Notes: generated by a model from the sequence alone, not told the origin. Numbered from the stretch's first letter, positions 8,914 to 17,788 are shown. The stretch: DNA of 64,000 nucleotides from Streptomyces nigrescens (GCA_024349765.1 AP026073.1:2728001-2792000), one strand, 5' to 3'. A program made the numbers and translations.

Positions 8914-10509
8914 ATGATCACCGCCACCGGTCTCGAACTGCGCGCCGGCGCTCGCGTCCTCATCGAGTCGGCGTCCTTCCGCGTTGCCCGCGGCGACCGC
9001 ATCGGCCTGGTCGGCCGCAACGGCGCCGGCAAGACCACCCTCACCAAGGTCCTCGCGGGGGAGGGCCTGCCCGCCGACGGCACCGTCACCCGCACCGGCG
9101 ACATCGGCTACCTGCCGCAGGACCCGCGCACCGGCGACCTGGACGTGCTGGCGCTCGACCGGGTGCTCTCCGCCCGCGGCCTGGACACCGTGCTCCGGTC
9201 GATCCGCGAGTGCCAGGAGCGGATCGCCACCGGCCGTGGCGCGACCCGGGAGAAGGCGCTGAAGAGGTACGAGCGGCTGGAGACCGAGTTCCTGGCCAAG
9301 GGCGGATACGCGACCGAGGCGGAGGCCGCCACCATCGCCGCCAGCCTGGGCCTGCCCGATCGTGTCCTGGAACAGCCCCTGCACACCCTCTCCGGTGGCC
9401 AGCGCCGCCGCGTCGAACTCGCCCGCATCCTCTTCTCCGACGCCGACATCCTGCTGCTGGACGAGCCCACCAACCACCTCGACGCGGACTCCATCATCTG
9501 GCTGCGCGACTTCCTCAAGACCTACCAGGGCGGGTTCGTCGTCATCTCGCACGACATCGACCTCGTCGAGACCGTCGTCAACAAGGTCTTCCACCTGGAC
9601 GCCAACCGCACCGCCATCGACGTCTACAACATGGGGTGGAAGCAGTACCAGGCCCAGCGGGCCGCCGACGAACGCCGTCGCAAGCGCGAACGCGCCAACG
9701 CCGAGAAGAAGGCCTCGGCCCTCAGCTACCAGGCGAACCGGCTGCGCGCCGGCACCAAGGCGGTCGCCGCCCAGAACATGGCCCGCCGCGCCGAGAAGCT
9801 CCTGCAGGACCTGGAGCCCGAGCGGCACGCCGACAAGGTGGCCAAACTCCGCTTCCCCGAGCCCGCACCGTGCGGCCGGACCCCGCTCACCGCCGAGGGC
9901 CTGTCCAAGGCGTACGGCTCCCTGGAGATCTTCACCGACGTCAACCTCGCCATCGACAAGGGCTCCCGGGTCGTCATCCTGGGCCTCAACGGCGCCGGCA
10001 AGACCACCCTGCTGCGCCTCCTCGCCGGCGTCGACACCCCCGACACCGGCAAGGTGATCCCCGGGCACGGCCTCAAGTGCGGCTACTACGCACAGGAACA
10101 CGAGACCCTCGACGGCGACCGCACCGTACTGGAGAACATGCGCACCGCCGCGCCCGGCATGGACCTGGCCGAGATCCGCAAGGTGCTCGGCTCCTTCCTC
10201 TTCTCGGGCGATGACGTGGACAAACCCGCCCGAGTGCTGTCCGGCGGCGAGAAGACCCGGCTCGCCCTGGCCACCCTGGTCGTCTCCTCCGCCAACGTCC
10301 TGCTGCTCGACGAGCCCACCAACAACCTCGACCCGGCCAGCCGCGAGGAGATCCTCGGTGCCCTGCGCACCTACACCGGCGCGGTCGTCCTGGTGACGCA
10401 CGACGAGGGCGCCGTCGACGCCCTCCAACCGGAGCGGATCATCCTCCTCCCGGACGGCGTCGAGGACCTGTGGGGCGACGAGTACGCCGACCTCGTGGCC
10501 CTCGCATGA
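8914..10509 (+). CDS. ABC-F family ATPase
   Basis: A 531-residue soluble protein with two ATP-binding cassettes and no membrane segments. Walker A motifs are GRNGAGKT (about residue 34) and GLNGAGKT (about 360), signatures LSGGQRRR and LSGGEKTR, and each half has a LLLDEPTNHLD/NNLD Walker B. The lysine/arginine-rich linker (about residues 250-305) is the ribosome-contacting P-site tether of ABC-F proteins. The family contains both housekeeping translation factors and ribosome-protection resistance proteins. This sequence strongly resembles the conserved housekeeping ABC-F of Streptomyces as I remember it, so a self-resistance role is only suggested by its position at the cluster edge. Confidence 0.9.
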   Translation: MITATGLELRAGARVLIESASFRVARGDRIGLVGRNGAGKTTLTKVLAGEGLPADGTVTRTGDIGYLPQDPRTGDLDVLALDRVLSARGLDTVLRSIRECQERIATGRGATREKALKRYERLETEFLAKGGYATEAEAATIAASLGLPDRVLEQPLHTLSGGQRRRVELARILFSDADILLLDEPTNHLDADSIIWLRDFLKTYQGGFVVISHDIDLVETVVNKVFHLDANRTAIDVYNMGWKQYQAQRAADERRRKRERANAEKKASALSYQANRLRAGTKAVAAQNMARRAEKLLQDLEPERHADKVAKLRFPEPAPCGRTPLTAEGLSKAYGSLEIFTDVNLAIDKGSRVVILGLNGAGKTTLLRLLAGVDTPDTGKVIPGHGLKCGYYAQEHETLDGDRTVLENMRTAAPGMDLAEIRKVLGSFLFSGDDVDKPARVLSGGEKTRLALATLVVSSANVLLLDEPTNNLDPASREEILGALRTYTGAVVLVTHDEGAVDALQPERIILLPDGVEDLWGDEYADLVALA

Positions 10510-11408
10510 CCTCCGCCACAGACGACGGGCCCCCGTTGGGCATCGACGCCCCCGCCCGGCTCGGCCGCACCGCACTGCCCGACGGCCGCCGGCTGGCCTG
10601 GGCGGAATGGGGGCCGCCGGAGGGCCGGCCGGTGCTGCTGTGCCCCGGGGGCGCCACCGGTCGGACCCTCGGCTTCGGCACGCATCTGCTCGACGACCTG
10701 GGCGTCCGCCTGCTCTCCGTGGACCGCCCCGGCCTCGGCGCCTCCGACCCCGCGCCCGGCCGGACCCTGACCGACTGGGCCGACGATGTGGCCGCCCTCC
10801 TCGCCGCCCGCGGTATCCGCCGCCCCCACCTGGTCGGCTACTCCCAGGGCGTCCCCTTCGCGCTGGCCTGCGCGGCCCACGGCCTGGCCACCGCGGTATC
10901 GGCCGTCTCCGGCAGCGCCGAACCGTCCGCCCCCGAACTGGCCGACGCCCTCTCGCCGGACGTACGGGCCATGGTGGCGGCCGTGGCCCGCGACCCCGAA
11001 GACGCCGAAGCGACGGTCGCCGCCTCCGCGGACGCCGCTTCGATGTGGGACATGGTGACGGCCGGCTGCGCCCCTGCCGACCGCGCGGTCTTCCGCCACC
11101 GGGCCTTCGCCCACGCCTTCCGCCAGGCGATCGAGAGGGGCTTCGCCCAGGGCCCCGGCGGCTTCGCCCGCGACACCGTACTGACCATGGGCCGCTGGCC
11201 GTTCACGCTCACCGACATCACCGTCCCGGTCGACCTCTGGTACGGCGAGGACGACGCCAGCATGTTCCACTCGCACCACCTGAGCGAGCCCCTCGTCCGC
11301 GAGCTGCCCCTGGCCCACCGCCACATCGTCCGGCACGCCGGCGGGCTGCTGCTCTGGACGCACGCGGAAGCCGTATTGCGCGCGTTGTTGCGGCACGGCG
11401 AGGTGTGA
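10506..11408 (+). CDS. Alpha/beta hydrolase
   Basis: A 300-residue alpha/beta hydrolase. The nucleophile elbow is GYSQG (near residue 115), a mid-protein GRTLTD loop follows VDRPGLGASDP, and the late LWYGEDDASM and RHAGG segments would supply the acid and histidine. The ATG start overlaps the ABC-F stop by four bases (ATGA), so the pair is co-translated. An in-frame GTG 36 bases earlier lies inside the ABC-F gene and is less likely. Substrate unknown. Confidence 0.8.
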   Translation: MTSATDDGPPLGIDAPARLGRTALPDGRRLAWAEWGPPEGRPVLLCPGGATGRTLGFGTHLLDDLGVRLLSVDRPGLGASDPAPGRTLTDWADDVAALLAARGIRRPHLVGYSQGVPFALACAAHGLATAVSAVSGSAEPSAPELADALSPDVRAMVAAVARDPEDAEATVAASADAASMWDMVTAGCAPADRAVFRHRAFAHAFRQAIERGFAQGPGGFARDTVLTMGRWPFTLTDITVPVDLWYGEDDASMFHSHHLSEPLVRELPLAHRHIVRHAGGLLLWTHAEAVLRALLRHGEV

Positions 11409-11442
11409 GGGGCGCCAGGGGGAGCGGCGGGTAGGAGGGCAG

Positions 11443-11477
11443 GCCGTCCGCCGGGGCTCCGGACCCCGGCGGACGGC
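11443..11477. terminator. Bidirectional terminator hairpin between convergent genes
   Basis: Perfect 14-base arms (GCCGTCCGCCGGGG and its complement) around a 7-base loop, between the rightward hydrolase and the leftward Rieske gene. The symmetry can serve both directions; there is no T-tract, which is usual in this type of genome. Confidence 0.75.
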
Positions 11478-11492
11478 TGGAGGGCGACGCTG

Positions 11493-12032
11493 TCAGCCGA
11501 GGGTGACTGCGCCTCCCTTGACGCTCACCTTGGCCGGCGGCAGCCCCTTGGTGGCGGGGCCGTGCTTCACGCTGCCATCGGTGATGTCGAACTTGCTGCC
11601 GTGACAAGGGCAGTTGATGGTGCCGCCGGAGACCTCGTTGACGACGCAGCCGGCATGCGGGCAGACCGCGGAGAATGCCTTGATCTCGCCGTTCTGCGGC
11701 TGGGTGACCACGACCTTCTCCGCCTTGAAGATCTTGCCGCCGCCCTGTGGGATCTCCGCCGCCTTGGCGAGCTCCTTGCCGGCCGCGCCGGCGCCACTGC
11801 CTGCCTCGGAACCGCCCGCTCCCGCGGCGCCGTTGCCGGCCGCCGCCTTGTCGCCGCTGCCCGAGTCGGCCATGTCGTTGCCGCAGGCCGCGAGCGCCGC
11901 CGTCAGGCCGGCCGCGCCGGCCGCCGCCACGACGGTCCGCCGGGCCATTCCGCAGCACGGCCGTGCCGGAACCGTCTCCTCCGTCCCCGTCGCCGCGGTC
12001 TCCGTCCGCCCCGTTGCTGCCTGTCGTGCCAT
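11493..12032 (-). CDS. Secreted Rieske [2Fe-2S] lipoprotein
   Basis: A 179-residue protein starting at ATG 12032 with GGAGG six bases upstream. The N-terminal half holds a twin-arginine type signal (MARRTVVAAAG) ending in a lipobox-like LAAC, so it is probably exported folded by Tat and lipidated. A Gly/Ala/Ser-rich linker of about 40 residues follows. The C-terminal domain has CPHAGC and CPCHGS, the two Rieske cluster loops (Cys-His plus Cys-His, with the two extra disulfide cysteines). Such stand-alone proteins occur widely in Streptomyces; the redox partner is unknown and no cytochrome genes lie nearby. Confidence 0.92.
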   Translation of the reverse strand: MARQAATGRTETAATGTEETVPARPCCGMARRTVVAAAGAAGLTAALAACGNDMADSGSGDKAAAGNGAAGAGGSEAGSGAGAAGKELAKAAEIPQGGGKIFKAEKVVVTQPQNGEIKAFSAVCPHAGCVVNEVSGGTINCPCHGSKFDITDGSVKHGPATKGLPPAKVSVKGGAVTLG

Positions 12033-12152
12033 GGTCTGCCTCCGGTTCCTGGTGGTGCCTTCGGTGCGCGATCTGGTCCATGGACGTTGCACAAGCTCCA
12101 TACGGAGACCTCGGCGGCCGCGTTCAAACCCGGGCACGTTCTTGTCCGCGGG

Positions 12153-14312
12153 TCACACTCCGACGGCCGACAGCGCATCCCGCAGGAAGTCCCGCTGGAA
12201 GATCAGCAACTGCTCGTTGACCGCGTCGTCGGTCGGCAGATGGGTGGCCCCCGGCAGCGGCAGCACACTGTGCGGACGGCCCGCCGCGAGCAGCTCCGCC
12301 GAGAAGCGCAGGGTGTGCGCGGCCGCCACGTTGTCGTCCGCGAGCCCGTGGACGAGCAGCAGCGGACGGGTCAGCAGATGGCCGTGCCCGGCCAGGGAGG
12401 AGCGCACATAGGCGTCCGGATGCTCCTCCAGGTGGCCCAGGAACCGCTCCTTCCAGTGGGTGTCGTACAGCCGCTGGTCGGTGGGCGGGGCGCCGGCCAC
12501 CGCCGCGTGGAACACATCGGGGCGGTGCAGCACCGCGGCGGCCGCCAGGAACCCGCCGAACGACCAGCCGCGGATCGCCACCCGCGACAGGTCCAGGTCC
12601 GGGTACCGCGCGGCGGCCGCCCGTACCGCGTCCACCTGGTCCTCCAGCGCCGGCCCGAGCTGGTCGCCGTGCACCGCCTTCTCCCAGGCCGGCCCCCGGC
12701 CCGGCGTGCCCCGCCCGTCGGCCGCCAATACGGCGAAGCCCTGCTCGGCGAACCACTGCGACACACAGGTGAACCACCCGCGGCCCCGCCCCACCACCTG
12801 GATCCCCGGCCCGCCGTACGGATCGAGCAGCACCGGCAGCCGGCCCGCGCCCTCCCGGTGCCACGACGGCAGGTAGAGGGCGGCGCGCAACTCCCGCTCT
12901 CCCAAGGTGAGAAAGACCGGCCGCGGGGTGACCGCCGGGGTCTCGGCGAGCGAGGTGATGCCCGCCACGGGTTCGCCGTCGCGCACCACGCTCACCTCGT
13001 CGCCGTGCGGGGTCTCCCCCTCGACCACCACGGTGCCGCCCCGCCCCGTGCCCGTGAACCGGCCCGGCCCCCGGCTCAGCCGCCGGTTGCCGCGGCCGGG
13101 CTCATGGCACCACACATGGGTCTCCAGCGGGTCCTCGCTCGCCGTGAAGAGCACCCGTTCCCCCTCCACTCCCACTACGGCGCGCAGTTGGAGCCCTTCC
13201 GGGGTGACCCGCCGGCCCCCGACGGTCAGATGGCGGGTGCCGCCGTCGTCCTCGGGGAGCACCAGCGCGCCCGAGGCGGTACGGGCCGGAGTGCCCGGTA
13301 TCAGCTCCACCCAGGCCGGATCGGTCCGCTCGTGCCGCACCTCGGTGGCCCCGGTCGACGGATCGACCGCGAGCAGCCGGACCGTGCGCTGATCACGGCT
13401 CTGCACGGCCAGGAAGGGGCCGTGCGCGTCCCAGCCGGCCTCGGTGAGGTACTCGTACGCCGTGCGGTCCCAGGTGACCTCCACGCGCCTGCCGTCCAGC
13501 GCGACGAGCTGCACCGTGACGTCCGCGTTGGCGGTACCGGCGGACGGGTACCGGATCGTCCGCGGCGGCCTGGCCGGATCCGCGGGGTCGGCGAGGTAGC
13601 GCCGGGCCACCCGGCCGGTGTCGACCCGCGCCACCAGGAGGCGGCGGCTGTCCGGGGCCCACCAGTAGCCGCGCAGCCGGCCCATGGATTCGGCCGCCAC
13701 GTATTCGGCGAGCCCGTAGGAGACGTCGGGGCCCTCCGCGCGGGCCAGCTGCCGGTCGTCCCCGGACAGCGTGACGACGTGGAGGGAGCGGCCGCTCACA
13801 TAGGCGATGGACCGTCCGTCGGGCGAGGGGCGGGGATCGACCACCGGACCGGCCGCCGGGACGGGGAACGGCTCGCCCCCGTCGGTTCGCACCGCCCACA
13901 GCGCACCGGACAGCGCGAACGCCACCAGCCGCGCGTCGCCGTCGGCCGCGTAGGAGACCACCCCGGCCGACCTCTCCCGGGCGCGCTCCCGGCGCAGCCG
14001 CTCCTCCTCGGGGAGCGACTCGGCCGCGTCCCCCACGAGGAGCGCCGGATCGGCCAGCACCCGTTCCGCACCGTTCTCGTACTGCCACAGCCGGCCCACG
14101 GGGTCGGTGCCCGAACCCGTGCGGACGAAGAGCACCCGGCGGCCGTCCGGGGAGACGGTGACATGCCGGGGCACCCCGAGGGAGAAGCGGCGGGTGCGGG
14201 CGAACTGGCGTGGAAACGCGGCGGAGTTGACGGGAGGGGCGGGGTCGGTGCGGGGCGCGGGGCCGGCGGTGCGGTGGTCCAAGGTGCGGTCGTCCAGGGG
14301 ACGGTCGTTCAC
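12153..14312 (-). CDS. Prolyl oligopeptidase-family (S9) serine peptidase, DPP-IV-like
   Basis: A 719-residue protein from GTG 14312, preceded by GGAGGA at seven bases. The first two-thirds is a beta-propeller-like region; the last 260 residues are an alpha/beta hydrolase with GWSFGG (catalytic Ser), LLVHGLADDNV (Asp) and GATHLP (His). The family removes dipeptides or cleaves after proline in oligopeptides. No signal peptide is seen, so it should be cytoplasmic. An open frame continues 165 bases upstream through a 12-base tandem repeat; I treat this as leader, not coding. Confidence 0.9.
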   Translation of the reverse strand: MNDRPLDDRTLDHRTAGPAPRTDPAPPVNSAAFPRQFARTRRFSLGVPRHVTVSPDGRRVLFVRTGSGTDPVGRLWQYENGAERVLADPALLVGDAAESLPEEERLRRERARERSAGVVSYAADGDARLVAFALSGALWAVRTDGGEPFPVPAAGPVVDPRPSPDGRSIAYVSGRSLHVVTLSGDDRQLARAEGPDVSYGLAEYVAAESMGRLRGYWWAPDSRRLLVARVDTGRVARRYLADPADPARPPRTIRYPSAGTANADVTVQLVALDGRRVEVTWDRTAYEYLTEAGWDAHGPFLAVQSRDQRTVRLLAVDPSTGATEVRHERTDPAWVELIPGTPARTASGALVLPEDDGGTRHLTVGGRRVTPEGLQLRAVVGVEGERVLFTASEDPLETHVWCHEPGRGNRRLSRGPGRFTGTGRGGTVVVEGETPHGDEVSVVRDGEPVAGITSLAETPAVTPRPVFLTLGERELRAALYLPSWHREGAGRLPVLLDPYGGPGIQVVGRGRGWFTCVSQWFAEQGFAVLAADGRGTPGRGPAWEKAVHGDQLGPALEDQVDAVRAAAARYPDLDLSRVAIRGWSFGGFLAAAAVLHRPDVFHAAVAGAPPTDQRLYDTHWKERFLGHLEEHPDAYVRSSLAGHGHLLTRPLLLVHGLADDNVAAAHTLRFSAELLAAGRPHSVLPLPGATHLPTDDAVNEQLLIFQRDFLRDALSAVGV

Positions 14313-14364
14313 GATGCTGTCCTCCAGTGTGTGTGCTGCACTGTCATCCCGGGGATGCCGTGGG

Positions 14365-14468
14365 GGCGTTCCACACGGCCTTCCGGCCGGCGTTCCCCAA
14401 GGCGTTCCACGGGCATTCCGCCGTGACATTCCACGGGGAGCTTTCTCCGGGTCTTTCCGCCGGAATCC
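14365..14468. repeat. 12-base tandem repeat in the leader between S9 peptidase and HipA-like kinase
   Basis: Four units of the form GGCKTTCC-N4 follow each other at exactly 12-base spacing (14365-14412), then more degraded TTCC-containing units continue to about 14468. The block lies in the divergent promoter region. On the peptidase strand the units read GGAA(C/G)GCC and sit upstream of its ribosome site. Confidence 0.7.
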
Positions 14469-14545
14469 GCGCAGCACGGAGCACCGGTACCGGACCGGGT
14501 GGAAAAGGAATAACGGGTGGCAGAACGCTGCCGTAGCCTGTGGGG

Positions 14546-15370
14546 ATGTTGACCGAAGTCATGGCGACCCGCTATGTCACGCCCTTGCGTGAGGGCGGAT
14601 CGCTCCCGGGAATCGTCGAGGCCGACGATCTCGGAACTTATATCATGAAGTTCACCGGTGCCGGGCAAGGCCGCAAAACCCTCGTCGCCGAGGTGATCTG
14701 CGGGCAGTTGGGCCGCCGGCTCGGGCTGCGGGTGCCGGAGCTGGTCCGGATGCAGCTCGACCCCGTCATCGGCCTCAGCGAGCCCGACCAGGAGGTCCAG
14801 GAGCTGCTGAAGGCCAGCGGCGGGCTCAATCTCGGCATGGACTACCTCCCCGGATCGCTGGGATTCGATCCGCTCGCGTTCGAGGTGAGCGCGCGGGAGG
14901 CGGGCCGGGTGGTCTGGTTCGACGCGCTGATCAACAATGTCGACCGGTCCTGGCGCAATCCCAATCTGCTGGTCTGGCACGGCGAACTCTGGCTGATCGA
15001 CCACGGCGCCGCGATGATCTGGCACCACAACTGGCCGACCGCCGAAAAGGCCGCGAGCCGGCCGTACAACGCCTCCGACCATGTGCTCGCCACGTTCGGT
15101 CCGGACCTCGCGGCGGCGGCCGAGGAATTCGCGCCGCGGATCACCGAGGAACTGCTGACCGAGATCACCGCCGACGTGCCGGACGAATGGCTCGTCGACG
15201 AGCCCGGATTCGACTCGCCGGACGTGCTGCGCCAGGCGTACGTGAAGACGCTGCTGGCGCGCGCCCGTACGATCAGCGATCAGATCACCGTCGGGGAGCC
15301 CACCAAGGACAAGCCCTCGCAGGCGCCGGCATGGCTGGCGGGGAAGTTGCCTCGGAGGGCAGTGAAGTGA
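14546..15370 (+). CDS. HipA family kinase-like protein
   Basis: A 274-residue protein of the HipA-like kinase family found as a short form in Streptomyces. Visible features are YIMKFTGAGQG (nucleotide loop), WFDALINNVDRSWRNPNLL (HipA-like catalytic stretch with NNVDR) and WLIDHGAAM (metal-binding Asp). HipA kinases phosphorylate proteins, with toxin roles in hipBA pairs; here no HipB-type repressor is present and the next gene encodes a DUF3037 protein, a pairing I recall as common. ATG 14546 is chosen over an in-frame codon six bases earlier. The function of this family is not established. Confidence 0.8.
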   Translation: MLTEVMATRYVTPLREGGSLPGIVEADDLGTYIMKFTGAGQGRKTLVAEVICGQLGRRLGLRVPELVRMQLDPVIGLSEPDQEVQELLKASGGLNLGMDYLPGSLGFDPLAFEVSAREAGRVVWFDALINNVDRSWRNPNLLVWHGELWLIDHGAAMIWHHNWPTAEKAASRPYNASDHVLATFGPDLAAAAEEFAPRITEELLTEITADVPDEWLVDEPGFDSPDVLRQAYVKTLLARARTISDQITVGEPTKDKPSQAPAWLAGKLPRRAVK

Positions 15371-15762
15371 CCGGTCTGCACAACGGACGCGATGTTTTCG
15401 AGTACGCCCTGCTGAAGGTCGTGCCCCGGGTGGAGCGCGGCGAGATGATCAATGCCGGTGTGGTGGTGTACTGCCGCGCCCGGCGCTTCGTCGAGGCCCG
15501 CATCCATCTGGACGAGGCCCGGCTGCTGGCGCTGGATCCGACGGTCGACGTCGAGGGGGTGCGCGCCGCGCTCGGCGCGGTGGAAGGGATCTGCGCGGGC
15601 GGCGAACGGGCCGGACAGGCCGCGGCGGACGACGCGGGGCGCCGGTTCCGCTGGCTGATCGCCCCGCGCAGCACCATCGTCCAGCCCGGCCCGGTGCACA
15701 CCGGGCTGACCGCCGACCCCGCGACCGAGGCGGAGCGGCTGCTGGACCTGCTGGTCCGCTGA
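15367..15762 (+). CDS. DUF3037 protein
   Basis: A 131-residue protein with the DUF3037 pattern FEYALLKVVPRVERGEMINAG near the N-terminus and a C-terminal RSTIVQPGPVHTGL block. The GTG start overlaps the kinase stop (GTGA), so the two products are probably made in fixed ratio and may work together. Biochemical role unknown. Confidence 0.85.
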   Translation: MTGLHNGRDVFEYALLKVVPRVERGEMINAGVVVYCRARRFVEARIHLDEARLLALDPTVDVEGVRAALGAVEGICAGGERAGQAAADDAGRRFRWLIAPRSTIVQPGPVHTGLTADPATEAERLLDLLVR

Positions 15763-15842
15763 GCCGGATTCCGCATCCACCCGGCCGCTCACCCGGAGTC
15801 CGCGGACAACGGCATTCCGCCGATACCCGGATGCGTCCACAG

Positions 15843-15880
15843 GGGGCGCCCGGCCCGTCTCCCGGGTCGGGCGCCCCTTT
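15843..15880 (+). terminator. Rho-independent terminator after kinase-DUF3037 operon
   Basis: A 15-base stem (15843-15857 with 15863-15877, one G-U type mismatch), 5-base loop TCTCC, followed by TTT. Confidence 0.85.
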
Positions 15881-15954
15881 GCTCCGTCCGTCCGGTTTCC
15901 GCGCCTCCACCGGGGCGGTGCAGGTGAGCTCGGCAACGGCGCGGTGGTGGGGCG

Positions 15955-15983
15955 TTGACAGCGGGTGGCCGGGCTTCTAGCGT
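15955..15983 (+). promoter_or_regulatory. Sigma-HrdB-like promoter of the fabG-SDR pair
   Basis: TTGACA at 15955-15960 and TAGCGT at 15978-15983 are separated by 17 bases, close to the vegetative consensus, about 90 bases before the FabG start. Confidence 0.7.
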
Positions 15984-16001
15984 CAGCCCTGCTCAGGCTA
16001 C

Positions 16002-16015
16002 TAAGCGGTTGCTCA
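16002..16015. promoter_or_regulatory. Candidate TetR-type operator in the fabG leader
   Basis: Imperfect palindrome TAAGCGGTTGCTCA (T-N-AGC-N4-GCT-N-A symmetry) just downstream of the promoter start point. Similar AGCG/TTGCT-type sites occur upstream of lipid-metabolism genes controlled by TetR repressors; the regulator is unknown and is not adjacent. Confidence 0.4.
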
Positions 16016-16074
16016 CCCACGGGATATCGGTGCGGCGGACCGCTTGTCGAGGTTTCGAGGTGAGGAGAACCCGC

Positions 16075-16836
16075 ATGTCCACCACCGAGCAGCGCGTCGC
16101 CATCGTGACGGGCGCGGCCCGCGGTATCGGCGCGGCCACCGCCGTACGCCTGGCGGCCGAGGGCCGCGCCGTCGCCGTCATCGACCTCGACGAGGCGGCC
16201 TGTAAGGACACCGTCGAGAAGATCACCGCGGCCGGCGGCAAGGCCGTCGCGATCGGCTGTGACGTCTCGGACTCCGAGCAGGTCGAGGCGGCGGTGACCC
16301 GGGTCGCCTCCGAGCTCGGCGCGCCGACCATCCTCGTCAACAACGCCGGTGTGCTGCGCGACAACCTGCTGTTCAAGATGAGCGACACCGACTGGGACAC
16401 GGTCATGAACGTGCACCTGCGGGGCGCGTTCCTGATGTCCCGCGCCTGCCAGAAACACATGGTGGACGCCAAGTTCGGCCGGATCGTGAACCTCTCCTCC
16501 AGTTCGGCGCTGGGCAACCGCGGCCAGGTCAACTACTCGGCCGCCAAGGCCGGTCTGCAGGGCTTCACCAAGACCCTCGCCATCGAGCTCGGCAAGTTCG
16601 GCGTGACCGCCAACGCCGTCGCCCCCGGCTTCATCGTCACCGACATGACCGCCGCCACCGCCGAGCGCGTGGGCATGGGCTTCGAGGACTTCCAGGCCGC
16701 GGCCGCCACCCAGATCCCGGTCCAGCGCGTCGGCCGGCCCGACGACATCGCCAACGCGATCGCCTTCTTCACCGGCGAAGCGGCGGGGTTCGTTTCCGGC
16801 CAGGTCCTGTACGTCGCCGGCGGCCCGCTCAACTGA
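16075..16836 (+). CDS. fabG: 3-oxoacyl-ACP reductase-like short-chain dehydrogenase
   Basis: A 253-residue classical SDR. It has the cofactor loop TGAARGIG (about residue 12), NNAG, catalytic Ser in SSSSA, YSAAK (Tyr/Lys of the active site) and the C-terminal GGPLN. It reduces 3-oxoacyl thioesters or related ketones with NADPH. ATG 16075 follows GAGGAGAA. The next gene encodes a second SDR 28 bases later, and ung follows after an aldo/keto reductase; I recall a similar fabG-fabG-ung neighbourhood in S. coelicolor, which would make this core rather than secondary metabolism. Confidence 0.88.
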   Translation: MSTTEQRVAIVTGAARGIGAATAVRLAAEGRAVAVIDLDEAACKDTVEKITAAGGKAVAIGCDVSDSEQVEAAVTRVASELGAPTILVNNAGVLRDNLLFKMSDTDWDTVMNVHLRGAFLMSRACQKHMVDAKFGRIVNLSSSSALGNRGQVNYSAAKAGLQGFTKTLAIELGKFGVTANAVAPGFIVTDMTAATAERVGMGFEDFQAAAATQIPVQRVGRPDDIANAIAFFTGEAAGFVSGQVLYVAGGPLN

Positions 16837-16864
16837 CCGCCCACCGACCACAGGAGTACAGGAC

Positions 16865-17635
16865 ATGACCGAGCAGGCAAGCGGGCTCCCGGAGCCCTCC
16901 GGCAAGGTGGCGCTGGTGACCGGCGCCAGCCGCGGGATCGGCTACGGCATCGCGGAGGCGCTGGTCGCCCGCGGTGACCGGGTCGTCATCACCGGACGCA
17001 ACGAGGACGCCCTCAAGGAGGCCGTCGAGAAGCTGGGCGCGGAACGGGTGATCGGCGTCGCGGGCAAGGCGCATGACGAGGCCCACCAGGCCGTCGCCGT
17101 CGAGCGCGCGATGGAGGCCTTCGGCCGGGTCGACTACCTGGTCAACAACGCCGGGACGAACCCGGTGTTCGGGCCCATCGCCGACCTCGACCTCGGCGTC
17201 GCCCGCAAGGTGTTCGAGACCAACGTCGTCTCGGCGCTCGGCCTCGCGCAGCGCACCTGGCACGCGTGGCAGAAGGAGAACGGCGGCGCCATCGTCAACA
17301 TCGCGTCGATCGCCGGGCTCAGCGCCTCGCCGTTCATCGGCGCGTACGGCATCAGCAAGGCCGCGATGATCAACCTGACGCAGCAACTGGCGCACGAGTT
17401 CGCGCCGTTGGTGCGGGTCAACTCCATCGCGCCCGCCGTGATCAAGACCAAGTTCGCGGCCGCGCTCTACGAGGACCGCGAGGAGGAGGCGGCGGCCGCC
17501 TACCCGATGGCGCGGCTCGGCGTCCCGGAGGACATCGGCGGGGCGGCGGCCTTCCTGCTGTCCGACGCCTCGGGCTGGATCACCGGCCAGACACTGGTCG
17601 TGGACGGCGGTCTGTTCCTCAACGCGGGGGCGTGA
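16865..17635 (+). CDS. SDR family oxidoreductase
   Basis: A 256-residue classical short-chain dehydrogenase: TGASRGIG at about residue 20, NNAG, NIASIAG with the catalytic Ser, YGISK as the Tyr/Lys pair and a terminal GWITGQ...VDGG block. It starts at ATG 16865 after AGGAG, 28 bases behind the FabG-like gene, so the two share a transcript. The two proteins are clearly related but divergent, so different substrates are likely. Substrate not determinable from sequence. Confidence 0.88.
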   Translation: MTEQASGLPEPSGKVALVTGASRGIGYGIAEALVARGDRVVITGRNEDALKEAVEKLGAERVIGVAGKAHDEAHQAVAVERAMEAFGRVDYLVNNAGTNPVFGPIADLDLGVARKVFETNVVSALGLAQRTWHAWQKENGGAIVNIASIAGLSASPFIGAYGISKAAMINLTQQLAHEFAPLVRVNSIAPAVIKTKFAAALYEDREEEAAAAYPMARLGVPEDIGGAAAFLLSDASGWITGQTLVVDGGLFLNAGA

Positions 17636-17788
17636 GCGCCGGCCCGGGGCGGTAGGCCCCGGCCGAGCCCGCGTCGCTGAGCCCGTCGGCCGGCTTGCGT
17701 TGGTGTGCGCTCCAAGAGGCAGAGTCCGTGGTGCCGGTCCCCGAGGGGCCGGCACCACTCGCGTGAGCGGACCGTCGGGAGACATGCC

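Noticed and set aside
11562-14426. Very long open frame (over 900 codons) on the + strand opposite the Rieske and S9 peptidase genes
   Set aside because: It is the antisense of two clearly recognisable genes; its translation is Arg/Gly/Pro-rich without any domain, as expected from GC-rich third positions.
14313-14477. N-terminal extension of the S9 peptidase through the 12-base repeats
   Set aside because: A strong ribosome-binding site precedes GTG 14312, and the extension is a repetitive Gly-Thr-Pro/Arg sequence typical of translated repeats rather than a protein domain.
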